DNA from: Cephalopachus bancanus
Taxonomy: Eukaryota > Chordata > Mammalia > Primates > Tarsiidae
Assembly (NCBI GenBank): GCA_027257055.1
Contig: JAPVLO010000982.1
Location: forward strand, 62,001 to 126,000
Direction of reading: 5' to 3'
DNA length: 64,000 nucleotides
Positions 47,402-59,382 of the stretch are shown piece after piece; position 1 is the stretch's first letter, and every line of letters begins with the position of its first letter. Under the pieces are notes generated by a model. The model saw nothing but the letters and a program-made list of their open reading frames with translations, searched no databases and was not told where the DNA came from. Made by a program: the position numbers and the translations under genes.

Positions 47402-47419
47402 TTGGGGCTCATCTGGGAT
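47402..47419 (+). other. tRNA-Pro-type primer binding site
   Basis: TTGGGGCTCATCTGGGAT follows the LTR at once. It matches the tRNA-Pro primer site used by many gammaretroviruses at 15 of 18 positions as I recall it. Together with the gag start 400 bases downstream it fixes the class I assignment. Confidence 0.8.
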
Positions 47420-47819
47420 ATCTGAGAACTTAATCCCCAGCCCCCCCCCAAACTAGCTGATGTTGTGTCTGCATACCCATGAATATGAGTGTTTGTTGGT
47501 CCTGGTGAATCTGTAAAATGACTGTGGACTTGAAAATGACTCACAACAGCCCCAGAGCCCTTGTCATCTCTGGAAGATTCACAATGTCCCCAGAGCCCTC
47601 TGAGAGGTGAGTCAAGTTCTTGTTTTGTTTGTGTGCACTTCTGGTTAGACCCACGGGAAAGTTGGATGCAGCACTAATTCCTGGGTCCAAGGTCCCATTG
47701 GATGTCACTGGGCCCTCTGGTATTGCCCTCAGAAAATTAGGTCTGTCTGTTCAGTTTGTGTTATTATCTTTATTTGTTCAGTGTTAGTCACTGTTGTGTC
47801 TGTCATTGCTATCGATATT

Positions 47820-49250
47820 ATGGGGCAGCAGTGCTCTAACACCCCTCTGCAGCTGGTTTTGTGCCACTTCAAGGATTTCCAAGGAGTGGCACAGCAGTCA
47901 GATTATCAGGTTAACCAAGGAAACCTAACGGCCTTTTGTTCCCTTGAGTGGCCTATTTCCTCATTGCAGCTGGCCGCCAGAGGGGACCTTCCACCCTGCC
48001 ATAGTGGGGAAGGTTCGACCATTTGTCTGTCTACGCCACCTGGACCAGATTCCATACATCACTGCCTGGTATCTCCTGGTAATGCAGCAGCCATCATGGA
48101 TGAAGAAAGCCAAAAAGAGAGCTAATTCTTCTCGTGTTTTAGCTCTACAGGAAACTCCAAAAGTCAAACCTCTAGTCCTCGAGAGCCCACTGAAGGACAA
48201 TGAAATTCCCCTGCTCTACTCTACATCTGAGTGGGAGCAGGAGGTCCACAAGGTTCTCAGTCTGTCATTCATGAGGAGTGGGTCCTCGTATCAGCCCCTT
48301 TATCCCCCTCTTCCCCATATGGCTCCCAAGGGCCCAACCACTGCCAATAAACTTACTAGCCATGACTCATTGTCAGACAACTCAGAACCACAAACTTCCA
48401 CAATTCTTCCTCTGAGACGGGTCTCAGGACTAGACATGGGAGGTTTGGGAGGCCAGCCCTTTATGGTTTATGTCCCTTTCTCTACTAGTGATCTTTACAA
48501 TTGGAATCAACGAAATCTGGCATTCTCTGAAAAACCTCAGAGCCTCATAGACCTTTTAGAAACTATTTTCTTCACCCACCAGGCCACTTGGGGTGACTGC
48601 CAGCAGCTCCTCCAAGCCCTTTTTACTTCGGAGGAAAGAGAACAAATCCATCAGGAGGCAAGGAAGTTGGTCCTGGGACCGGATGGCAGATCGGCAGAGC
48701 AGGACTGTGTGGATGTGTCTTCCCCACTGAGAGGCCTAATTAGAACCCAAACACTGATCATGGTAGGGAGTGTCTCACCACCTATCACTGGACTCTAATG
48801 GGGAGTCTCCAGACTGCCATTAGGTGACTCACAAAATTTGTCTAAGGTAAGTGAAGTAACTCAGGGCCCACAGGAATCTCCCATGGTTTTTCTGGAATGC
48901 CTTATGGAGGCCTGTTGGACGTATACTCCCATAGAACCCAAGGCTCCAGAAAATTGGAGGGCTTTAGTTATAGCCTTTGTCTCCCAGTCAACTCCTGATA
49001 TAAGAAAGAAATAGCAGAAAATTGAAGGATTTGAAGGGAAAAGTTTATCAGAATTAACTGAGGTAGCCCAGAAGGCCTATAATAGCAGGAACTTGCTTGA
49101 AGACCAACAAACCAAAAAGATGGCCAAAGTAGTAGCAGCAGCCTTTCAGGAAGCTAAACCCAAGCAGCCAACAGCAAAAAGAGGAACCAGCACCGGGCAA
49201 AAATCTCCACTAGCAAAAAAATCAATGTGCCTCCTGAAAAAAAATTGTGC
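47820..49250 (+). pseudogene. gag: Gammaretrovirus-like gag remnant
   Basis: Gag would form the virion core. The start codon at 47820 is followed by a Gly, as for a myristoylated matrix protein. The reading frame shifts between about 47945 and 47970, after which a frame open at 47944-48797 continues with matrix sequence, a proline-rich linker with a YPPLP run (about 48301-48315), and capsid. Capsid is the best part: PFSTSDLYNW at 48445-48474 and the THQATWGDCQQLL segment at 48544-48582 mark the conserved N-terminal capsid core. A stop ends the frame at 48798. A further stop lies near 49012, and the nucleocapsid zinc knuckle near 49228 has lost its spacing. Not functional. Confidence 0.88.
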
Positions 49251-49790
49251 ACTAGGTAAAAGGCTGCCCAGGCAGGCCACCCCAACCACAAGAGTGCCCT
49301 CCCGGGGGGGGGGGTGGCAATGCCCACCAAAATCTACTCCTCTGCTTCAATTACAAACTGAGCCCCAGCTCTGTCAGTCCCCCACCCCCAGAGCCCAAGG
49401 TGAAACTTATGATGGGGGAAAGCCCTGTCCACTTCTTAGTGGACATGGTGGCTTAGTATTGATTCCTCCAAAAGTACAACAGCCTGCTTCAGAATAAGCC
49501 TTCCTTGGTCCAGGGGGCAATGGGGACCCAATTATGCCCCTGGACCACTGAAAGAACAATAAATTTGGGAAAAGGAGAAGTAACTCATTTATTCCTAGTA
49601 ATTCCAGAGTGCCTGTACCTGCTCCTGAGACATGACCTCTTACACAAGCTTAAGGCCAACATAGGTTTTGAGGAAACCACGGCAGCAGTAAACCTAAACC
49701 CACCTGGGACATCAAAAATTCTTGTTACTGTTCCCCTAAGTGAGGAATACATGTTAACAGAGAGGGGGCCCCTCTTGACTCTTCAAACAC
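49251..49790 (+). pseudogene. Gammaretrovirus-like protease remnant
   Basis: Around 49435-49455 the residues VDMVA stand where the catalytic aspartyl-protease turn would be, followed by a stop. A frame at 49505-49798 then carries the C-terminal half of protease, with a VTHLFLVIPEC segment and an RHDLL segment near the end. The active-site triad is lost and the frame is split. The run of ten G near 49305 is a likely frameshift point. Confidence 0.75.
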
Positions 49791-51260
49791 CATACTGATG
49801 GCCCAGCTGCAGACTGAGTTTCCCCAAGTCTGGGTCGAATTAAACTCCCCTGGGATGGCATCTCATCAACTGCCAGTCATTGTACATCTCAAAAGTCAGG
49901 CAACACCCATTAGGGTAAAACAGTACCCTATTTTCCCAGAGGTCTGAAAAGGCATAGCAATCCATATCCAGCATCTCCAGGAAGCTGAAATCCTAGTGCT
50001 GTGCCACTCATCCTGGAACACCCCACTTCTTCCTGTCAAAAAAGCACAGGAGACTATCACCCTGTCCAGGACTCAGGGAGGTCAACAGGCAAGTGGAGGA
50101 TATCCATCCCACAGTGCCCAACCCATACACCCTCCTCAGTGGGTTAACTCCAGAGAGGCAAGTATACACTGTTCCTGGACCTTAAGGATGCCTTCTTCAG
50201 CATCCCGTTGGCTGAGCAAAGCAAACCCTTGTTTGCTTTTGAATGGACAGATCCTGAAAAAGGGGAAAATGGCCAGTTAACCTGGACATGACTCCCACAA
50301 GGATTTAAAAACTCTCCCACGCTGTTGGATGAAGCTCTCTGCCAAGACTTCTGAGCTTTCCAGCAACAGCACCATGAAGTGACTCTGCTACAGTATGTAG
50401 ATGATCTGTTAGTTGCAGCTACATCAGAAGGTGAGTGCCTGCATGCCACCAGGAACCTGCTTTAAGAACTTGAGACTCTGGGGTATAGGGTGTCAGCAAA
50501 AAAGTCTCAGCTTTGTGTGATTGTAGCCACCTTGGGTACAACCTCAAGGGAGGTAAAAGATCCCTGACTGCCCAGCACATTCAGGCTATAGCAGGCTATA
50601 CCCAGGAAGCAAAAGGCAGGTGCGGGAATTCTTGGGAGCTGTAGGATACTGCCGACTATGGATCCCTGTTTGCTGAACTTGCAAAACCCCTCTATTAAAT
50701 AACCAAGGGACCAGAGGCTAATTTTAAATGGACACCAGAGGGTGACAAAGCTTTCCAAGCTCTTAAAAAATGCTCTAGTCTCAGCTCTGGCCCTGATCTT
50801 GCCAGATATTGAAAAACCTTTCCACCTTTGTGTGAATGAAAGATGAGGCATCGTCTGGGGGGGTCCTAACCCACAAGCATGGCCCATGGAAGAGGCTGGT
50901 CCCCTACCTGTCAAAAAAAAAACTAGACCCAGTGTCCTCGGGCTGGCCTCCCTGCTTGCCATTGGTAGCCACCATTACCATGTTAGTAAAGGACTCAGAC
51001 AAACTAACATTGGAGCAGAATATGACTGTTGTGGCCACACATGTAGTGGAGTCTTTATTCTGAGGGACCCCTGACAAGTGGATGTCAAATGCCTGAATAA
51101 CTCATTATCAAGCACTGCTTTTAGATCAACCCCACATCAAGTTCCAGCATACCCCCAGCTTGAACCCCGCAACTTTACTACTGGAAGAAAGTTCCATGGG
51201 GCTGCCGCATTGTTGTTATTAAACAACTGAGTTCCAGAAGCTGCACTGGGACCCAACTGA
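49791..51260 (+). pseudogene. pol: Gammaretrovirus-like reverse transcriptase remnant
   Basis: RT segments are spread over different frames with several stops. The catalytic box YVDD survives at 50394-50405, preceded by a glutamine as in gammaretroviral RT. Upstream is a [10 protein letters not shown] segment near 50010-50040 and downstream a connection-domain-like stretch to about 51260. The number of breaks rules out activity. Confidence 0.85.
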
Positions 51261-51625
51261 TGTCCCAAGAACAAACCCTGACCTAATGCTTTTCTCGGAT
51301 GGCAGCAGTTTCATCCAGAATGGGGTAAGATATGCAGGGGCAGCGGTGGTCACTCTACAGGGAATTATTTGGTCTGAGCCTCTTCTGCAAGGAACATCGG
51401 CCCAAAAAGCACAACTGATTGCCCTAACCAAGAAGCAGGTGAAGGAAAAGTTGTCAACATCTACACTGACAGCAGGTATGCGTTTGCAACTGTACATGTT
51501 CATGGGACAATTTAGAGGGAGTGGGGATTGCTCACTGCAGAGGGGAAAACTATAAAAAATAAAACGGAGGTCTTAGACCTCCTGGCAGCAGTATGGGTCC
51601 CCAAACAGGACGAAATCACACACTC
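51261..51625 (+). pseudogene. RNase H remnant, end of ERV homology
   Basis: An open frame at 51286-51555 begins with the RNase H N-terminal strand; the acidic DGSS sits at about 51298. [13 protein letters not shown] segment marks the second acidic helix, where Q replaces the usual acidic residue. ERV similarity ends at about 51625 after a PKQDEITH stretch and L1 sequence begins. Integrase, env and 3' LTR are absent. Confidence 0.8.
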
Positions 51626-52114
51626 TTCCCAAGAGAATAACAGAGCACAAAATCAACAGAGAATATAGTTCAACAAGAAACTTGTAAACACACACATTTA
51701 TCAAACCCATATTCAAAAGAAAACAAAGAAAAAACTATATATGAATCTCATGACAGGAATAAATATTTCACATAATTGAAATAAATCACATTTCAATAAC
51801 TAACCTGAATGTGAATGGACTAAATGCACCACTGAAAAGACAAAGAATGGCAAACTGCATAAGAAGCCATGATTCAATTATTTGCTGCATCCAGGAAACT
51901 CATCTCACCACCAAGGACTCACACAGACTCAAAGTTAAAGGACAGAAAATGAGTTTCCAGTCAAATGGATCACAAAAGAAGATAGGAGTCATGATCTAAA
52001 TATCAGACAAAACAACCTTTAAACTATCAAAATTTTTAAAAGATACAAAGGGACACTACATAATGATGAAAATTTCAATCCTTCACAAGAAATATCCATC
52101 CTAATCATATATGC

Positions 52115-52761
52115 ATGCAACACAGAAGCACCAGTATTTATATGCAGCCACTAGGTAAACTAAGAAAGATATTGACTCTAACACTATTTAACCCACTAAC
52201 AGCCCTAGATAGATCATTTAGGCAAAAAGTCAACAAGGAGATACAGAACCAAAACTTGGCACTCAAACAAAAGGACTTAATAGATTCCTACAGATTATTC
52301 CACCCCAAAACCACAGAATATACATTCCACTCATCACCATATGGGATGTACAGTAAGATTGATCATATCCTTGGTCATAAATCAAGCATAAACAAATTCC
52401 ATAAGGTTGATATCTTGCCATGCATATTCTCTGTCCACAGTGGAATAAAAATAAATATCAACACCAACAACATTTGCCCAAAGCCCACAAAGACATGGAC
52501 ACCCAGCAGCATAATGCTGAACAACATTGGGTCAACACTGAAATCAAAGCAGAAAAAAAATTTGCGGGGGAAACAAATGAAAATGAAACATCTTACCAAA
52601 ATCTATGGATTGTCATAAAGACAGTTCTAAGAGAGGAATTTGTATCTCTAAGAGCACACATCAAGAAAATGGAACAATCACAAGTGGAGAGCCTAACAAA
52701 TCACCTAAGGGAGCTGGAAAGAGAAAATCACCAAAACTCCAACTTTAGAAGAAGTATCTGA
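52115..52761 (+). pseudogene. L1 ORF2 endonuclease fragment in two frames
   Basis: A 167-residue frame (52115-52618) carries endonuclease sequence up to the YTFHSSPYGMYSKIDHILGH segment, which includes the catalytic SDH-type region in altered form. The protein then continues in a second frame (52420-52761). A frameshift lies around 52500. Dead copy. Confidence 0.78.
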
Positions 52762-53302
52762 ATCATGAAAATAAGAGCCCAAATATGGGATACAGAAGAC
52801 AAAAATACTGTAGAAAACATCAATAAAACAAAAAACTGGTTCTTTTGAAAGAACCAGATTGATGAACCCCTAGCCAGAATGACCAAAAAAAAAAAATCCT
52901 AAAAATTACAATCAGAAAACAAAAGATTAAATCACAACTGACCTCAAAGAAATACAAAAGATTATGAGATTACTATGTATAGGTATATGGAAACAACCTT
53001 AATAACCTAAGTGAAATGGAGGACTTTCTGACATAACAAAACCTCCCCAGGATGAAACAAGAAGATACTGAGACACTAATTAAACCAATAACAACCCAGG
53101 AAATTGACTCTTTTATATGAAAACTACCTACAAAAAATATCCTGGACCAGATGGTTTTCCAGCAGAATTCTACACAACATACAAGGAGGAGTTGATACCA
53201 ATCTTATTGAAAGTATTCCAGGAAATTGAGAAACATGGAATTCTCCCCAAATCATTTTACAAAGCTAACATCACACTGATACCCAAACCAGATAAAGATC
53301 CA

Positions 53303-53362
53303 ACAAAAAAAAAGAAAGAAAGAAAGAAAGAAAGAAAGGAAGGAAGGAAGAAAGAAAGAAAA
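53303..53362. repeat. (GAAA)n/(GGAA)n microsatellite inside L1 RT
   Basis: A purine microsatellite of about 55 bases has expanded within the RT coding region after the [11 protein letters not shown] stretch. Confidence 0.93.
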
Positions 53363-56300
53363 AAAGCTCAGGACAGTATCCCTTATGAACACAGAAAAAA
53401 AAAACCCCTAACAAGATTCTAGCAAATTGGATCCAAAAACATATCTCAAAAATCATTCGCCATGACCAACTATGCTTTATTTACAAGATGCAGGACTTCA
53501 ACATTCACAAGACCATAAATGTAATTAAATACATTAGCAGATGTATAAACAAAAATCACATGATTATATCATTAGATGCAGAAAAAGTTTTTGATAAAAT
53601 CCAGCATCTCTTCTTGATAAAAGCCCCCAAACACTTAAGTATAGGAGAATATAAACATACATCAAAATACTACATGCCATCTATATTAAACCCACAGTTA
53701 ACATATTGCTAAGTCGACAGAAACTAGAAACATTTCCCCTGAAAACTGGAACAAGACAAGATTGCCCACTCTCACCCCTCCTGTTCAACATTGTATTGGA
53801 AGTCCTAGCTAGGGCAATCAGACAAGAGAAGGAAATCAAGCGCATCCAAATAGGAAAAGAGGGAGTCAAGTAACCCTCTTTGTGGACTATATGACCCTAT
53901 ACCTTGAAAATCCAAGAGAATATCAAAAACCTACTGGCATTAATAAAGGTCTTTGACAAAGTCTCAGGATAAAAAATAAATGTGCAAAAGACAGTTGCAT
54001 TTCTATAAACCAAAACAAGCAGGCAGAGAACCAAATAAAAAGCATAATCCCATTCTCAATAGCCACAAAATAAATGAAATACCTTAGCATCTTCCTAACC
54101 AGAGAAGTGAAAGACATTTACAATGAGAAATGCAAAACACTGTCAAATGAAATTCAGGAAGACATAAGCAAATGGAAAAATATTCCATGCTCATAGACAG
54201 AAAGAATCAACATTGTTACAATGTTTTTCCTACCAAAGGCAGTCTACGTATTCAATGCAATTACCCATCAAATTACCAACATCGTTTTTCTCAGATCTGG
54301 AATTGACAATACAGAAATTCATGTGGAAACAAATGACCAGAGATAGCCAAAACAATCCTTAGCAAAAGAAATGAAGCAGAAAGATATCATAATCCAGATT
54401 TCAAACTTTACTTTAAGGCCACAGCAATTAAAACAGGCTGGTATTGGTATAAGAACAGGCATATAGACCAATGAAACAGGAAAGAGATTCCAGAAGCAAA
54501 GTCTCAATTTCTCAACCAAGCCATCTTTGGCAAAGCCTCCAACAATAACCACTGGAGAGAGGAGAACCTATTTAGTAAACAGTGCTGGAAAAACTGGCTA
54601 ACCACATGCAGAAGATTGAAACAGGACCACTACCTATCACCATACACAAAAACTAACTCTAAATGGATCAGAGACCTAAATGTAAAAATCTAAAACTATA
54701 AAAAATTTTGAAAATGCAGGAGACACTCTTATGAAAATTGGAACTCACATCCAATTCCTCATCAGAACCCTAAGTACCTATACCATAAGAAATGTTAGCT
54801 AAGTGGGACCTTATCAAACTGATGAGCTTTTGCAAAGCAATAGAAATCATCAAGAGAGCAGAGAGACAGCCCATAGAATGGAAAAATTATTTGCCAATTG
54901 TATATCTGACAAAGGTCTGACATCTGGTATCTACAAGGAACTCAAAGGTGTTGACAGCAAAACAAACAAACAAACACACACAAAAAAACAACCCACTTAG
55001 AAAGTGGGCAAAAGACATGAATAGACACTTCTCTAAAGAAGATATGTGGGCTTCAACAGACACGTGAAAAAGTGTTCAGACTCACTAATCATCAGAGAAG
55101 TTCAAATCAACACCACTTTGAGATACCACCTAACCTCACTAAGAATGGCCATCATTAATAAAACAAACCACAACAGCTACTGGTGAAGATGCGGAGAAAA
55201 AGGAACTCTGCTGGTGGGAATGGAAACCTGTGCAATCTCTTTGGAAGACAGGGTTGTGATTTCTGAAAGAACAGAAATTGACTTCCATTTGATCCAGCCA
55301 TTCCCCTATTTGGAATATACCCAGAAGAACTCAAATTATTCTACAAAGCAGATTCCTGTACACATATGTTTGTTACAACTCTATTCACAACAGCAAATAC
55401 TCACAACCAACCATCACAGCTGGACTGGATAAAAATAAAATGTGGTACATATACACAATGGAATATTATGTAGCCATAAATAAGGACAAACATATAAACT
55501 TCACAGCAACTTGGATGGATTTGATCCATACTCAGTGATCTATCAAAGAAAAAAGAACAGAGAACCTTATGCTTTCACTCATAAGTGGAGCTTGAACATT
55601 ATCATAATACTATAAGAAAGGGATTGGCAGTAGTGGGAAACTGCCAGGGAGGGGAGGTGGAATTGACAGATTAGGGACTCTGTTAGAGGAGGGAAGGGCA
55701 CACCTCATCAACAAGGGTACCTGCATAATCAATATTGGTATATCTAGCCCTGAATTGTACTCCACATCTTTAAAATTAAAAAAATTAATAAAAAGGTCAA
55801 AGATTAACAGATGTTGGCACACTTGCAGAGCAAAGGAAACACTCATTCACTGTGGATAGGATTTTAGACTATTAATAGTTCAACTTCTGTGGAAAACAGT
55901 TTGGAGAGTTTTCAAATAATTAATTACTAAATTATCATTTAACCAGGGAATTCCAATACTAGGAATCTAACCCCCAAAACAGAAATTAGTAAAAATGATA
56001 GGGGAAGGGATTCCAAGATGGCAATGGAGTTTGGAGTGTGTGATTCTCTGTACAAGTAAGTGTGCATGATGACAAATTTACATGCATGTGTTTATGCAAG
56101 GGGATGAATGAGTGAGTGTCTGAATGAGTGAGATCATGGGAAAAAGCAGTTTAGGATCTCCTGCTGAGGTAGCTGCCATGCATTGCTGCTTAGGTTCCAG
56201 CTTTTTGCCACACAGAGGCAGGCACCACTTGGGAAGCCCTACTTGGAAGGAAATGACAGGGATCAGCTACTCTTCAGCGCCTGACCTGACACCAAAAACT

Positions 56301-58334
56301 TCAGCACCAGGTGGTAACAGGAAGACCAGAGAGAATTCGGTGAGGAAATTGGTTGCAGAGTCTCCACAGAGAAGACATAGGCATGCCACCATTGTCTTTG
56401 TCCTGGAACTTGGCAGAGGTATTCTCCTCTCTGCCCTCTTAAGCAGTAGAGCTGTGTGCGGAGACCTAGTGGTGAATTTCACACTTTTCTAAGGTTGGTC
56501 ACCACTAACCCAGACAGGATACCCAGGAGCATTATCTCTAGAGGGATAGGACTGGTGTGGAGTCCAACTTACCTCATCTCCCTTATTGTACCACTCACAG
56601 GACTTGTGCAATCATAGAAGGAGGATCTTGCTACAGCCACTGATACATTGAAGTGAGGTTTGAACTAATCCTACCCTCTTTCCCCAGCTGTCTCAGAGTC
56701 ATCTGAGTCACACAAGAGACAGCTAGATCAGCGCATCAGGATAGGACTGTAAACAGGTGGAAATGTTGAGGTTGGTGAAATGACCAGAAAAAAATCTCTC
56801 CTTGACTGCACAGAGAGCAGGAGGATGGGTCTAGAGGGCTGAGCCCCTCCATTCTGCTGCCAGTGAAACATCACACTCATACTCAATGCTAGCAGAGATC
56901 TCACAAAAAAAGAGAACCTCAGGCCAATCTCCTTGATGAACATAGATGCCAAAATTCTCAAAAAGATTATAGCAAATGGAATCAAACAATATATCCCAAG
57001 AATAGTTCTCCTTGACCAAGCAGATTTCATTCTTGGGATACAGGGCTGGTTCAACATCCACAAGGCCATGAATGCAATTCAGTACATCAACAAATACAAA
57101 AAAAAGAACCACATGATTATATCACTAGATGCAGAAAACACTTTAATCAAAATTAAATATCCCTCTTGATGAAAACCCTTGAGTGTGTAGGCACAGAGGA
57201 AACATTTCTCAAAATAGTAGAGCCAGCTATGATGAATCAAAAGAGACATCTGTGATAAATCCACAGCAAACATATATCTCCATGGGCAGAAGTTGGAAAC
57301 ATTTTCCCTGAAAATGGGAACAAGCTAAGAGTACCCACTCTTACCCATCCTGTTCAACATAGTATTGGATGTACTAGCTAGAACAATCAGGCAAGAGATA
57401 AAAATCAGGGATATCCAAATAGGAAAATAGGATGTTAAGCTATCCCTCATTGCAGATGATGAGATTCTATACCTTGAAAACCAAAGGGAATCTGACAAAA
57501 ACATCCTAGCATTGTTAATTGACTTTGGAAAATCTCAGGGTACAAAATCATGGTGCAAAAGACAGTTGCATTTTTATACATCAACAGCAAACAGGCAAAT
57601 AACCAAATAAAAAGCACTATCCCTCTCACAATATCCACACAAAAAAAGAAAGAAAAAAGAAATAAAGAAAAACCTTGATATCTTTCTTACCAGGGCAGTA
57701 AAAGATATTTACAGTGAAAAATACAAAATACTGCTCAAATAAATCAAAGAGGACACAAACAAATGGAAAAATAATCCATTCTAATTTATTGAAAAAATTT
57801 ATATTGTTAAGCTGTCCATCTATCTTACCTAAGGCAATCTACAGATTCAACACAATACCCATCAAATTACATCATTATTCTTAGACCTGAAAAAGACAAT
57901 GCAACAATTTATATGAAAATAAAAAAGACCATGAATAGTCCAACCATTCCTCAGCAGAAGAAACAAAGCAGAATGTATTACATTTTCAAATTTCAAACTT
58001 TATTATAAAGCTAAAAAAATCAAAACAACCTGTTATTGGTGCAATCATATAGATTAATGGAATAGGACAGAGATTCTAGAAGCAAAACCTCAATTTCTCA
58101 ACTAACTCATTTTTGACAAAGCCTCAACCACCAAACACTGGGTAAAGGAGACCCTATTCATTAAATAGTGCTGGAAAACTGGTTGATCATATGCAAAAGA
58201 ATAACACAGGACCCCAACCTATCACCATACACAAAAATCAACTCTGAATGTATCAAAGACCTAAACACAAAATCTCAAATGATGAGAATCTTAGAAAACA
58301 CTGAAGATACTCTTCTCCATGTTGGAATAGGAAG

Positions 58335-58490
58335 GAAAAAAAATTTTTTTATTACAAAGATGTGGAATACAATTCAGGGTTATGTATACAAATGCTGGTC
58401 ATGCAGGTACCCTGTTGTTGAGGTTTGGCCCTCCCTCCCCTAGCAGTTTCCCTTAACTGCCAATTGCACCCCCCCGATCATAATCCCAGT
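58335..58490 (-). mobile_element. Short L1 3'-end insertion
   Basis: A T-run near 58342, then sequence matching the minus-strand L1 3' UTR seen at about 10600-10700 and 18250-18400. It interrupts plus-strand ORF2 text that resumes at about 58500. A 5'-truncated insertion of about 150 bases. Confidence 0.7.
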
Positions 58491-59376
58491 AGCATGTCAT
58501 ATGAGATAAGGTAGACAAGTGGAAGCTCAGCAAACTAAAAATCTTCTGCAAAGCAAAATAAATTATCAGGGGAGAGGGGAGACAGCCCACTGAATGAGAA
58601 AATATTTGCTGTTTATCTGACAAAGTGTTAACATACAGGAACTACAGGGAACTCAAATGAGCAGAAAGGAAAAACAAACATCCCTATTAAAAAGTGGGTA
58701 AAAGACATAGGCAGTTCTCAGAAGAAGACATGAATAAAAAACTGCTCAGCCTCATTCATCATTAGAGAAATACAAATGAAAATTACATTGATATATCATA
58801 TAACTCCCAGTTAGAATGGCCACCATTAATTTTAAAAATCATATGGTGGCAAGGATGTGGAGAAAAGGCAATGCTTCTGCACAGTTGGTGGAAGTGTAAG
58901 CTATTACAAGCTTTATGGAAAACAGTGTGGCGATTTCTGAAAGAACTAGAAATTGACCTTCCAAATGACCCAGCAATTCCCCTATATATTAATATAATAT
59001 ATATTTAATATATATCAATATTCCTAGAGGAACTCAAATCATTCTACAAAAAAGATACCTGCACATGCATGTTTGTTGCAGCTCTATGCACAATAGCAAA
59101 ATCCTGTATCAAACGTGCTGCCCATCAAAGTTGAATAGATTATAAAATGTGTTACGTATGCACAGCAATCACAATGGACAAAATTATGGACTCCACAGCA
59201 ACTTGGATGGGTTTAGAGTCCTATTATACCCAGTGATCTATCTCAGAAACTGAATGTCACGTGTTCTCATAAATGGGTCCTGGACATTAATCACAGTACA
59301 ACAATAGAGGGATCAATAGTAGTCAGACAATGCCAGGGGATGAGGAGTCACATAACATTATTAAGTGCACTTGATC

Positions 59377-59382
59377 CTAAGC
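59377..59382. repeat. Target duplication of second solo LTR, left
   Basis: CTAAGC, repeated exactly at 60776-60781. Confidence 0.88.

Larger units (their letters stand above)
51626..55795 (+). mobile_element. L1 segment: ORF1-ORF2 junction to 3' tail
   Basis: It starts in the spacer before ORF2 and continues with the endonuclease (NGLNAPLKRQRMANCI at 51814, QETHLTTKDSH near 51893), RT (53117-53422), C-terminal region (54803-55000) and 3' UTR, ending with an A-rich tail at 55775-55795. A GAAA/GGAA microsatellite interrupts RT near 53310-53360. The right flank GGTCAA joins the host L1. ORF1 and the 5' leader are absent: in their place is ERV sequence. Confidence 0.85.
55998..59382 (+). mobile_element. 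Another L1, leader joined to ORF2 (ORF1 missing), split by solo LTR
   Basis: It begins AGGGGAAGGGATTCCAAGATGGC, an L1-type 5' end, and continues in leader-like sequence to about 56904. It passes directly into RT sequence ([14 protein letters not shown] at about 56905), so ORF1 and the endonuclease are lost. RT and C-terminal regions follow to about 59300. A small L1 tail in reverse orientation interrupts it at about 58335-58490. The solo LTR at 59383 splits its 3' end, which continues after 60782. It is inserted in the host L1; the target duplication is not clear. Confidence 0.7.

Noticed and set aside
47944..48798. 284-residue frame, the longest in the window, considered as a domesticated gag gene
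   Set aside because: It lacks the natural gag start, begins inside matrix after a frameshift, ends in a stop inside the expected capsid, and the surrounding protease and RT are broken. Nothing visible indicates selection to keep it open.
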